From Ascarosepion bandense (taxonomy: Eukaryota; Mollusca; Cephalopoda; Sepiida; Sepiidae), in NCBI GenBank assembly GCA_037127315.1, contig JBBBDQ010000914.1:692501-756500 (forward strand): a DNA stretch of 64,000 nucleotides, read 5' to 3'. The notes under the pieces are model-generated. The model saw only the letters and a program-made list of their open reading frames with translations. It was not told the origin of the DNA and made no database searches. The translations under genes were made by a program, and so were the position numbers. Shown piece by piece: positions 32,735 through 42,575 of this stretch (position 1 is the stretch's first letter; each line of letters starts with the position of its first letter).

Positions 32735-33049
32735 TCAGTCAGTCAGTTAAGTGCTACACGTGATACACGCTTTGGGCAATCATGTCTCTTTCGAGACATG
32801 ACTGACTTGGCAGAAGATTGTCGCGCAGTAGGTTGCCAATACTTTCTGCGGTAGACTGGTGGCCAGCCAAGACTACAGAACCTAATTTGTTCTATTATTT
32901 AACACATCACATGAGGGAAGAGACGGTTTAATATCTTTCCCAAGGATATTTATGCGTAAGTGAATGTCTTGAATTCAACTGGAATTCGAACTCGACTCCC
33001 CGATTTGTCGTTCTGACTCGATATTCACGGCACCATAACGCACAACCGA
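32735..33049 (-). mobile_element. tRNA-derived SINE (family 1), full length with target-site duplication
   Basis: Complete copy. The minus-strand head is at about 33,045 with B-box GAGTTCGAATTCC (about 32,980-32,995). The body has GCCACCAGTCTACC, and the tail (ACTG)n is at 32,735. Flanked by TTGTAGAGTGTTAG (32,721-32,734) and TTGTTAGAGTGTTAG (33,050-33,064), a duplication of about 14 bases with one indel, which fixes the ends. Confidence 0.92.
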
Positions 33050-33064
33050 TTGTTAGAGTGTTAG

Positions 33065-33775
33065 AACATCACTAAATTAGAGGGCAACCTCCTTATGCCG
33101 ATGCAAGTATGAACACTGTGTATAATTCTAACATAGGAGCATTGGCTGAAATGTTCATAGTCTCTCTATGGGGAAATGATTCTGGTGCAGTCAATTTTTA
33201 ATGTATTACTTTCAGCTCTTTTTATTAAGTACATTGATTCTTCCCATGATAAGATTTCAGATGTAAATAGTAACAACTTCTCTTGAAAACGGACAGCATC
33301 TTGCATCTTAGTATTATGAAATACCTGTAGAGAAGAATTTAGACCCAAGGAAATCCATGATGACATTCATGCTGACTTCAGCTTTATCAAAAGTGCAAAA
33401 GTGAAGAGCTGAATTTAGATGTAGAAAGAAAATTCTTGAAGATGATCCAACGTCTTGCAGCTTCCGCCACTGAGGCAAACATTAATGGTGCTCGCAACAT
33501 GGTGATGACTGAATGGCTACTGACTGTAAATCAAATAGCCAGTGCTATTAAAATATACCAAATAAAATCTCTCTTTTATCAGTTTTCCTTGTCTTGATAA
33601 CCTTTCGTCTGTGGGCCGCAAAATTTCAAAATCATGGTAGTGTAACTGGTTGATCTTCACTATCTGATTACCTAAAATTCTCTACAAGTTAACTCTTCAT
33701 TTCCTTCAAACATGTATTGAGCATTTTCTGATGCAACTGTTTATTGTTCTAATTTAAATTTAACCTATAACTGTT

Positions 33776-33813
<38 letters not shown>

Positions 33814-34734
33814 CAATTTCTATTTAGTTTGACATATGGACACAAATCTGTGTGGAAATCGAGCTCACTGTAGTATCAATTGTGTACGAGAGCAGTTTGG
33901 CACGATGTGAAAGATCCAAAATTATGTCACTTATAAAAGTCGTTTACAGCAACAGATATCCTCTGAGATTTGAGTAGAGTGAAAATTCAGCCCGGACAAA
34001 ATTACTTTTAGGAATCCTAAATTAGGTGAAGCCGGTCAGTCTTTTTCTGTACAGAAAAAGAGGAAGTAAAACCAATTATAAGGCCTAGCAGCAAAGGAGG
34101 CCATGACAAAATCATGATGTGTTTGCGATTTGGAATTTGGTGCGGAAGATTGGATATTTTTTGTGCATTCTAGAAACTCCCAATTGAATCGCTGAGTTAT
34201 AGAATCCGGAAGTAATTCAACGCACGCAGTTAAGTTTTACGTAGTAAATGAACCAATCGGAATATTTACACAAGTGAAAACATATATTACACATAAACAC
34301 AAATACACAGACAACACACACGTATATATATATATATATAATTTGCATTTATGAAACAATCTCTTTTTAATATATGTTTTGATAAACAACACTGAGATTT
34401 TACGGCTGTTAATTTTGTTAATATTTTTATAATAAAAAGTGTTTTATTTTCTGGACCTAATGGGTGTAGAAATAGCTATACCTAGTCAGATAATCTACCA
34501 ATCATTTACAGTAATTGGAGTATAGATTATGCTATTATAATAAATGATGTGTAAATGCTATTATAGTCAGTCTAAAAGTTGTTGACAATTAGATATATTC
34601 TTAATTTTCGAATACGATCATTTTTTCCTTATTTCTAACAAAATTTTACCATTTACAAATCAATGTCAGCTAAATCCATACGCTAAACACGCCTTGGCGA
34701 TCTTTTGATACATGATATATTAGGCAGAACAATT
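33065..34734. other. Unassigned sequence
   Basis: Includes (TA)n at 33,779-33,810 and 34,322-34,341. 33,100-33,560 is more balanced in composition and may be an old coding remnant; no family recognised. Confidence 0.45.
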
Positions 34735-34945
34735 TTGTTGCCATTTCTTTCTGCAGCAGACTGGATTTCAGCCAAAGCTAAAGATGCCAATTTGTCCTGA
34801 TATTCAGCTGATGGCTTGGGAAGAGACATATTATTATCTCTCCAAAGATTTTTGTGTGTAAGTGAATGTAACGGACAAATATCAAAATAGTTTGCTTCAG
34901 ATCTCGAAATCATAATTTTCACTTTTGTTTAGCGGCATATCATCT
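34735..34945 (-). mobile_element. tRNA-derived SINE (family 1), partial and diverged
   Basis: Body match through TTGCCATTTCTTTCTGCAGC, AGACTGGATTTCAGCCAAAG and GTGTGTAAGTGAATGTAAC. The head is degraded and the tail missing. Confidence 0.65.
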
Positions 34946-34949
34946 ATTT

Positions 34950-35690
34950 ACAGGTTATTTAATGCCAAGATTTAATTTTCATGGGATCATTTCAGAAAAG
35001 ATTACTGGTGGTAATTTCTACCACTAAAATACAGTGCTGGTATTTTAACTACAAATATGTTGTTTTATAATTTCATACTGTCAAAGTTTTTTTTCCGGGA
35101 GGGGTATTCAATAATTGCCCATAGCTGGGACTATAACAGTTGTTACTACCCAGGTCTATTGTGCGTCTGGGAACAACAAAAATTAAAAAGTGGTTCTACG
35201 CTTCTCAAAACTATCCAATCAAAAACCTTCCAATGCGTCTTCGGGTTTGTCTGTCACTCTCTCCACCGTTTCTTATTGCACTACCCAGACAGTTTAGTTT
35301 CTGTAGCCGTTTGATTCTGATGTCCCAGTTCAAAATCGTTTCTATTTCTGGACATCTACATTCTGCTTTAGAGTTGTTACTCCGCTCTTCTTTTTTTGCA
35401 AAATCTTACAGAATTACGCGATTAATATTTGGCCGCTTGAAAATATCCTCATTTGTAAGTAGAATAAATCTGCTGAGAAAATATTTTCTCTTCTGGCGCC
35501 CCCTTTCATTATTGTCTACTCGTTTAGCTCGTTTCCTATCCTCAAAAATAGAGTTTATTCATGATAAATGTTATGGAATATTCTAATTAAGTTTTTTATG
35601 TAAGTTAAACTGTTTGTTCGATAAGTCATAATTTATAAAAATTCTTTTGCATAATCTACAAAACATTCTTCTTTTATGAGCCTTGTCTTT
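34950..35690. other. Unassigned sequence with long open frames
   Basis: Overlapping frames of 85 and 148 codons on the plus strand (35,057-35,586). They have no recognisable domain, high Leu/Ser/Phe content and no start or stop context that argues for a gene. They lie next to a reverse-strand LINE fragment and may be its antisense continuation. Confidence 0.4.
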
Positions 35691-35691
35691 A

Positions 35692-36280
35692 CATGACGTA
35701 GGCAATCATGGCCTTCTACTTCTTCCTATTCCTGATGGCTCTTAGCCCGCTTTCTACTTTTACACCACGCAACCCTCCTTCTGCCATCCATCCGCTCAGG
35801 CCAGTTAAGTACGTTACACGCTGTTTTCCCCTGTCTTCCCTTCTCTTTATCTGGCCTGTTAGTATCAGGTTCTCCAAGCCCTTCTTTCTCAATGCTTGTC
35901 CCAATTTTAGCTGTCTCTTCCTGATGCTCAGTATTAAATTCTTTTTCATTTCTATCCTTTTTAAAACCTCATCCTTGCTCACATGTTCGATCTATGGAAA
36001 CCACAGCATCCGTCTGTAGAACCACATTTCATTTGCTTCAAGGTTTTTCTTCATTTTCGAAAATATTGCTTAGCATTAGCTGCCATATTGAAGAACTGAC
36101 ATCACATAACAATCCAGTACTCTCTTCTTTGTTTCTAGCTAAATTTTATTGTCCCTTAGTACTCTTTTTCAGTTTCTGGAATGCGTCATTCGCCGTGCCA
36201 ATTTGCCTTCCAATCTCCGTGTCGCATTTTCCGTATTCTGTTAGAAAACCTCCCAGGAATTTGAATTTTTGAACCGCATA
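35692..36280 (-). pseudogene. RTE-like LINE fragment (RT C-terminal region)
   Basis: From 5' on the minus strand: FKFLGGFLTEYGKCDTEIGR and QIGTANDAFQKLKKSTKG (about 36,160-36,270), a degraded CYVWSVLLYG-type segment, and then the open stretch 35,716-35,982. That stretch reads SKDEVLKRIEMKKNLILSIR, LKLGQALRKKGLENLILTG and REDRGKQRVTYLTGLSGWM. These match the conserved region after the RT catalytic core in RTE-like elements (FLGHxxRxxGLExLxLxGxI, RGRQRxxxLDSL). Stops separate the pieces. The RT palm and endonuclease are absent, as expected for a 5'-truncated copy. Confidence 0.8.
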
Positions 36281-36522
36281 AGATACGCTACAAAACATGC
36301 TTTTTCTATATTTGTAATTATTTTGATATTATTTGGTTTCAGTGACATGAAAACATTCAAATTCTTTTTGCCTCATATTTAGACTAATGAAAACTAAAAT
36401 CAAAAAATATTTGGAGGGTAGGAGATCAACATACTTCCTATTCTGTTAATTTATATTACACGTTCAGATCATAATAAGTTTTTCATGAACGAAAATTCAG
36501 CAAGAATGTTTGATTTAGTTAC

Positions 36523-36566
36523 ACACACACACACACACACTCACACACACACACACACACATATAC

Positions 36567-36597
<31 letters not shown>

Positions 36598-36598
36598 G
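36523..36598. repeat. (CA)n-(TA)n microsatellite
   Basis: CA repeats followed by TA, about 76 bases; the PLE 3' relic begins right after. Confidence 0.97.
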
Positions 36599-36800
36599 TA
36601 TCCAGATGAAGAGAACCCACATGTTAAGAATTCCGAGTTCTCTGGCATTTACTTTAAAAAGAAAATGCTCAGTACAACATATATCGTAGAGTATAATATC
36701 ATTAGATTTGTTTGTATTTAAAATTAATTTAATTTACATTGGTTCGAGATTTATTGCGGCATTAGGCAATGTTCAGTAACTATGGTGAAAACATATTTAC
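36599..36800 (-). mobile_element. PLE 3'-end relic
   Basis: Matches the 3' ends at 9,803-9,995 and 28,005-28,165: CCAGATGAAGAGAACCC after the (TA)n, GAGTTCTCTGGCATTTACTT, and a hammerhead remnant at about 36,744-36,778. There the core reads CTAATGC and only CTCGAA remains of the stem II/GAAA part. Confidence 0.6.
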
Positions 36801-37039
36801 ACTTACATTTAGAAAACAATACGTTTGCTATTTAAAGAGTTAAATATTTTTTATTTTTGACCAGACTGAAATAGACTTTTGTTATGATTAAACTATTTTC
36901 CTTCGGTTCAAATTGCATATTTTCATCTATTCTCCATATATGTTTAACTTGCGCTAAATTTTAATATCTATTAAATTAATATTATATCATAATGCAAAAC
37001 ATAGTACCGGATATAACACATTATTCAATAAATTCCGGG

Positions 37040-38150
37040 CCTAACTAAAAGAACAACAATTTTTATGCCAAATTCGACTTTATTGACCAGCATAGACTTC
37101 TTCTGGGGTGATAGACTGATTCAAACGCTTCTCTAACAATTCGGTGCGTTATTGTAGAACGATTAATCTTTGGTCTCAAAATACGCCTCAGTTTCCAATA
37201 TCACTTATTCATTTAGCCAAATCTCTTTCACTAGATCATTCTTTTGAGGTCTGCAAACGGCCAATAGTCGCTGGGGTGCAGATCTGGAGAATAGGGTAGA
37301 TGCGGAAGCAGTTCGAAGTGAGATTCATGTAGTTTTGCTATTGTAGCGATAGACTTGTGACACGATGCGCTTTCTTGGTGAAAGATACCTTTTTCTTCAT
37401 TTCTGGTCGTTTTTTGGCGATTTTTTCTTTCAGGCGCACTAATAATGCTATATAATACTCGCTATTGATGATTCTTCTTTTTTCAAGGTATGTCATGGAC
37501 AAAATAGCTTGCGCATTTCAAAATACGGAGGCCAAAAACTTGCCTGCTAATGTTTACGTGTTTGGTCGCTTTGGACGGTTTTCACCTGCCGAAGTCCACA
37601 TGGCTGACTGCCAATTTGACTCCGGAGTGATGTGATAGATCCATGCTTCATCCATTGTTGCATATTTATGCAAAACTTCTTGTTGAGTTGTAACAGTTGC
37701 AAACAACCCTCTGAATCGTCGACACGTTGTTGTTTTTGATCGACTCTGAACAAACGTGGCACCCACTTTGAACACAAGTTTCTCATTGAAAAATGTTCAT
37801 GCAAAATGATGTATATACTGCCTTCTGATATCTTCAACTCTTCTGTTATCTCACGCAACTTTAATTTACGATCGGCCAAATTGAGTTGGTTGATTGTTTG
37901 CGTTTTCCGGACCAAATGCCGGTTTTGGTCAACCCGAAGGTTCAGCATTATTTGTGTCTGTACGACGGCGTTTAAATTCATCATACCATATCTTAACCGT
38001 TGTTACCGACGGAGTAAAGTCCGAATAACACTTATAACGGCATTGTTTTGCTTGAACAAAAATCTTTCCCATGAGAAAGCAATGCTTTATCAACACATGA
38101 AATTCAGAATTTTCCATTGTTTTAAAAATTTTCAACCGAAGCTTCATTAA
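37040..38150 (-). mobile_element. Mariner transposon, decayed
   Basis: About 1.1 kb with most of a mariner transposase in three frames. N-terminal helix-turn-helix region: TPSVTTVKIWYDEFKRRRTD (about 37,980-38,060), then ITEELKISEGSIYIILHEHF and LCSKWVPRLF (37,750-37,850). Catalytic domain: TMDEAWIYHITPES (first Asp, about 37,650), AGKFLASVF, then FHQESASCHKSIATIAKLHE and LPHLPYSPDLHPSDYW (about 37,255-37,370). The spacing from HQE to SDYW is 34 residues, as in DD34D mariners, but the second acid is Glu where the family has Asp. Frameshifts lie near 37,700 and 37,550 and a Trp-to-stop near 37,510. No clear terminal inverted repeats were found. Confidence 0.9.
37547..37984 (-). pseudogene. Mariner transposase N-terminal half (open stretch)
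   Basis: 145-codon open stretch. The first 75 codons or so are in the mariner frame (QNRHLVRKTQTINQLNLADR to VPRLFRVDQKQQRVDDSE). After that the true frame continues in a different frame, which gives the TMDEAW motif at 37,554-37,775. Transposases of this family normally have about 345 residues. One indel near 37,700 accounts for the switch. Confidence 0.8.
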
Positions 38151-38519
38151 ATAACTGTAATTTGTAAACTAATAATCTAATTGAGACCAAATTTTGCCAT
38201 GTGCCATTTGAAAGTTAGTAATTCATAAAAAATTATATTGATTTTTTTATTAATGATTTAAAAAACGGGGTGACACGGCGTGCGAGAGTAAACCTTTTTA
38301 CCAGGGTTCATATAGTAATTTTTTGATGTGAATGTTTTTCTCTAGTATTTTTTACCATAGCTCATATTGCAATTTTGACGCTAGTGATTTTCTTTGGCAC
38401 TCCGTATTACTGGTTCACGTTTTGTATTCATCGCTATGCTTTGTTAGATTGAGATTTTTGTACCCTAGCATATGTGCTGATTCCTTAGGTTTACGTAGTT
38501 TCTAGTTAGAAAGGAGCAA

Positions 38520-39735
38520 TAGAAAGCTGAGAATGCAGGTGCGATGACATATACATAGGTGGAGAGAAATGGAAGGATATCCGGGGGTGGGAAGAGAGCT
38601 AGAGTCCAGTGGTTAATAGATGAGTATTGACTTTGCATTTAAATTTCTGGAGGTTGTAGATGTCAGGAAAGAAAGAACATGGAAACGTGTTCTACAGGCG
38701 GGAAGTGCGAGAGAAGAAGCTGCAGGAGTAGAATTGTCGTATGCATTTGACTAACATGACTGTGAATGGGTGGGACGCAGTTGCCAGTCTGGTTGCACGA
38801 GTGAACACTTGTTGAGGAGGCACCAGTGACTTAAGTTCGTCCGAGCAGAAGCCATGAAAGTATTTATAGAACAGACAAAGGGAGGCCACATTTTGACGGT
38901 GGGGAAGTGGCTGTAGTCGAGCCACCAGATCAGTACCTATCACATTACAGACTATCCTTTGGAGCCTGTCGAGAAAACTGAGGAGAACGGCAGGGGCACC
39001 TGACCATAAATGACAGCAGTACTCCATGCACCGACGGATGGTTGACTTGTATATATGCAGGATGGATTCAGGCGGAAAATACATCCTGGATCGACATAGT
39101 GACCCAACCTTCTTAGCAGTAGGTTTAGCTATGGATTGAATATAGTGGTTCCATTTGAGGTCTGAGGACAGGGTAAGACCGAGGAGGTGTAGTGTATTAC
39201 TCTCAGGGAGAATCGCTTAGTCCATGCTTATGGGAGGCAGGAGAGGTTGCCTGTGATGGTTGACAGGCAAGAGCTTGGTCTTAGACGCATTGAAGTTGAC
39301 AAGCCACTTCTTGCCCCAATTCACCACAGAGTGTAGATCCCGTTTAAGGTCAGTAGCGAGATTATGTCTGTCCGCCACTTCAGGTTTCTTACTGGTGCGG
39401 GACTATATTGTGGTGTCATCTGCGTAGATGCCTACTTGGGACGTGATCTCATCTGGGAGGTCGTTGATGAAAATAAAGAGCGTCGGGCCCAGGATAGAGC
39501 CCTGTGGGGCACCAGCATTCGTGCTGTAGGATGAAGAGGCATGCCCATTCAAAACGACCTTCATTTTGCGGTTATTTAAAAAAGACTGGATTAGGTCAAG
39601 CAGGCGACCGGTAATACCGTAACCCTGTAGCTTGCATAGGAGGCCAGAGTGCCAAACCTTGTCAAAAGCCTTGGAGATGTCCAGAGCAACCGCGCGAGTC
39701 TCGTCAGACTCATCAAGGGCCTGGAGCATGTACTC
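38520..39735 (-). pseudogene. LINE (Jockey/CR1-like) reverse transcriptase, family A reference copy
   Basis: Minus strand, 5'-truncated. Open stretch 39,403-39,729 has RT motifs VALDISKAFDKVWH, GAPQGSILGPTLFIFINDLP and IYADDTTI, the catalytic YADD. The thumb follows as WLVNFNASKTKLLPV (about 39,290) and NTLHLLGLTLSSDLKWNHYI (about 39,140-39,200), with an in-frame stop after ISMD near 39,220. Open stretch 38,692-39,084 holds the C-terminal region STIRRCMEYCCHLWSGAP and LLSFLDRLQRIVCNVIG to SFFSRTSRLW. The 5' end is replaced at about 39,737 by a PLE fragment. Other copies of the family are at 19.7, 20.4-21.1, 22.95, 50.2 and 52.2-52.7 kb. Confidence 0.88.
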
Positions 39736-39737
39736 CG

Positions 39738-40445
39738 TATGTCAACTTCCTCCCATAGGGAGCGTTGATCCTCTTTCTCTTTCCATATGTGGTCAGCTAC
39801 GCCTGATTTTTCTATCTCCCTTCGTGTTACAGACTTGTGGTGTTCTTGTAGTCTTACCTTAAGGAGTCGGCTTGTTTCTCCTTTATTTTTATTTTCCCTG
39901 CTACTTGGATTGGCGTATACAGAGTCCTTAGTCAGGTCCTCCTCTGTTGGGGGTCTTACTCGGGAGAGGTACCTGCGAAGTGCAGAACCATTTCTGAAGA
40001 TCGTCCAGATGTTATATGGACCGCAGATCCTTTGTATTTTCTCCGATAACCCCTTTACATATGGTATACACACCGAGGCTGCTTTCGGAGGGTTGTTATC
40101 TTCATGCACCATCCCTACCATCCATGTTGGAATTGTTGTCATGTACCCTGGATAACTGTTTCTTCGCAGGGTACTGTTTATACTAACCATTTCATGTTCG
40201 TATGACTCTAGAGCACTGTTTATGAATTTTGCTCGATGTTGAAGGCAGCCGACGATCTCTTTCTTTACATTGTGTGAATTGTGGGAGTTGAAGTTGAGGT
40301 TTTGTCCGATGAATTTTAGCTTGCGGTATAAAGATGTCTTGAACCCCCGCCTCTATTCAAGTTATTATAACATCCAGTAATGCCAGTTTGTTGTCATAGT
40401 GAATTATATGGATGATATTACTGACTTCACATGGTCCAGTAGCGT
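39738..40445 (-). pseudogene. Penelope-like element fragment (RT C-terminus to GIY-YIG)
   Basis: The minus strand from 40,440 reads a degraded IHYDNKLALLDVIIT region, then PPKAASVCIPYVKGLSEKI and RICGPYNIWTIFRNGSALRR. The nuclease part SVYANPSSRENKNKGETSRL to EHHKSVTRREIEKSGVADHI (about 39,745-39,930) is the GIY-YIG region of a widespread PLE lineage (consensus VYxIPCxCGxxYKGET). The cysteines and the GIY tyrosine are lost. The open frame 39,591-40,190 crosses from this PLE fragment into antiphase LINE sequence, so the 199-codon frame is chimeric. Stops occur upstream. Confidence 0.82.
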
Positions 40446-40614
40446 TTGTCAAAATTACAATATGACAAAAAGAATACTGGTAAACAACACTAAAGAATAC
40501 CATCACCATAAAAAATACTAGATAAAACCATTAACATAAAAGAATTGCAATATGAACTCTAGTAAAAAAAGGGTTACTGAATATTAGGTTTAAAAGTTCC
40601 AAAAATCAGTTGTC

Positions 40615-40945
40615 CTTAAGGACACAAGGCCAAGTAGATATAGACGTTGGTTAATTCCTGTGACTTGACCCAAAGAGTCGTGAGTTCAATACCAGACTAC
40701 AGGATTGGGGAACAACTAACTTACAGGATAAGCGGGAGATATCTCATGGCTATTAGAAGAGGCTCTACACAAAGAGTGAAGATCATATACCCCTGTGATT
40801 GTAATAAAGGGTGCGGTTCAAAATTCTTGGCAACTGAAGTAGGCCGGGACATAAAACGGCCAAAACGTCGTACAAATGGCAACAAAAGATGAGAACAATA
40901 GTCCGAATAATGTAAATACCGTAAAAAATACCTCATCTCAGAAAT
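40615..40945 (+). mobile_element. SINE family 2, full copy
   Basis: tRNA-like head with GTCGTGAGTTCAATACCAG as B-box region (about 40,677-40,697), and a body with AGATATCTCATGGCTATTAG. A hammerhead-like core lies at 40,834-40,870. The tail AAGATGAGAACAATAGTCCG leads to ATACCTCATCTCAGAAATAT and simple repeats. Aligns from end to end with 22,003-22,320. Confidence 0.82.
40834..40870 (+). ncRNA. Hammerhead-like core (SINE family 2)
   Basis: CTGAAGT (one change from CTGANGA), AGGCC...GGCC as stem II, AAAA for GAAA, then CGTC with palindromic ACGT. Two core changes make activity unlikely. Confidence 0.45.
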
Positions 40946-40959
40946 ATATATGTGTATGA

Positions 40960-41041
40960 ACACACACACACAGACACACACACACAAACACACCAACGTA
41001 CACACACGCACATATGTGTATATATATATATATATATATAA
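40960..41041. repeat. (CA)n-(TA)n microsatellite
   Basis: CA repeats with interruptions and then TA. Confidence 0.96.
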
Positions 41042-41576
41042 TAGCAAAACTTTAAAAAATATATTTTTATTTTTAACTGCAGTAGATACATATTCTATTC
41101 ATACGAAACTATCTTTAATATTATGTTGGCATTAAATTGTCAATTGAGGTGGATATACCGTAAAACAAAATAACCAAAACATGCTCAAGAAATCCGCACT
41201 TTTCGTATTTCTAAAACCGATACGCTAAAAAAAGATATATTCTTCATTTTCAAAAAGTAGAAATACCATAAAGGGGGTTTGCACCAGAAATAACCCTAAA
41301 AGGCTCCAGAATATGAGAAAGTGTGTGGATATTTACGCTGATCGATTTATAATCGAGCCAATGAAACCAGTGAGCTGCAGCACGAGACGAGCTGCATAAC
41401 AATTAGGTTATTGTAACCGCAAACATATTATTTAATCTGACAAAATGTCATATGAGTATTTGCATGCATTTTTAGTTTTATTTTCATCTGTTGTATAGAT
41501 TATTCATTCCTAAATTTTATTTCTAGGCTGTTGACAATCATCCGTCAAAATTAACTCCATACACTCACTCATATTC

Positions 41577-41579
<3 letters not shown>

Positions 41580-41616
<37 letters not shown>

Positions 41617-41632
41617 TATATACTTTAAAAGT

Positions 41633-41672
<40 letters not shown>
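41580..41672. repeat. (TA)n microsatellite pair around a near-palindrome
   Basis: TA runs on both sides of TACTTTAAAAGTATAC (41,621-41,636). The same 16-mer is found at 44,015-44,030 in the same orientation, beyond the other end of the PLE. Confidence 0.95.
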
Positions 41673-41675
<3 letters not shown>

Positions 41676-41700
41676 GTGTGTATTTTGGCAGCATTTTTTC

Positions 41701-41784
41701 ATTAATGCAGGTTTCATTGAATAATATAGACAAGTTTTGTCTTAATTTTGTGTAGGATCCGTTCATACCGTCTGATATACTTGA
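41701..41784. repeat. Inverted terminal repeat of PLE, left arm
   Basis: Reverse complement of 43,916-44,001. Shared landmarks include GTAGGATCCGTTCATACCGT and ATTAATGCAGGTTTCATTGA. It includes an inverted copy of the first ten or so codons of the PLE reading frame. Confidence 0.93.
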
Positions 41785-41841
41785 TGGTGATGTCGTTAAA
41801 AGACAACAAAAAATCACAGTATTTGTTGAATTTTTTATCAG

Positions 41842-41880
41842 GTCTAAGCTTTCGGCTCACATAAGCCATTATCAAAGAGT
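41842..41880 (-). ncRNA. Hammerhead-like core in PLE 3' region
   Basis: On the minus strand: TTGATAA (41,869-41,875), GGCT/AGCC stem II with a 6-base loop, GAAA (41,850-41,853), palindromic AGCT and T as cleavage site, and TCT/AGA as a 3-bp stem I. Compared with CTGATGA, C3 is T and G8 is A; these two bases pair in the hammerhead fold, so the pair is kept as U-A. Whether it cleaves is unknown. Confidence 0.5.
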
Positions 41881-42019
41881 AAATAATAACACACAGTAAA
41901 CATAGAACATTTAAGCTATTAACAATAAAGATAATTGAATTGAAAATATAAGTCCATCCCTACCGTGGCGGATGGCCGAAGACAGTGACAAAATAGTGGT
42001 GTTGTGGTCTCTGGTCTGA

Positions 42020-42575
42020 TTACAGACATTTGAGTACGTTGTTGGAAATATCGAAATTGATTGTATTCAAACCAGGTTTAAACTGTTTAATGTAGAGTGC
42101 TTCGAGGATTTTTAGTTTCTGCTTATTATTTTCTTGTTTGAGTATGTACGTGTTATCAACAAGCGTTTTTCTCAGAAGTGTGCGTTGATAACCGTGTTGT
42201 TCTAAATGACGGAATATATTTGAATTTTTATTTAAGTGCAACGTCAGACGCCGTGAGAGCGAATTTGTGGTGTGGCCGATGTAGATATTATTGAGGTTGT
42301 TAGAGATACATTCTCTAAATGGACATATGAATTTATATACTACATTGGTCTTTTGCAAATCACTAACGGTGGGGGAAGAGTCGTTGCGGACAAATGAATT
42401 AGATGTAGTGGATTTAGTGTAATATATAATGAACTTAATTCTTTTGTTAGAGTCTGTCGGAGAAATATTAGTATTTATGAGATTTTTTAGGATGTTTTCA
42501 TCTAGTTGGTAGTTGGAGTGCATCTGGCTACGGTATAAGAGAGTGATATGTTTAGGATTGGTGGGTTAGTATCAT
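42020..42575 (-). pseudogene. PLE GIY-YIG endonuclease part
   Basis: C-terminal domain of the same polyprotein, in a frame shifted by one base near 42,560 relative to the RT. From its Met at 42,523 (MHSNYQLDENILKNLI) it has 167 codons. NVVYKFICPF (about residues 60-69) supplies the first Tyr, NIYIGHT (79-85) the YIG, SRRL (90-93) the Arg, and LEALYIKQFKPGLN (140-153) the catalytic Glu. The frame upstream of the Met continues as ITLLYRSQ, so the Met is not a real start. Apart from the frameshift the domain looks intact. Confidence 0.85.

Noticed and set aside
35057..36272. Series of plus-strand frames (85-148 codons) that looks like a small gene
   Set aside because: From 35,692 on, the minus strand encodes a clear RTE-like LINE fragment, so these plus frames are antisense; the earlier ones have no recognisable domain.
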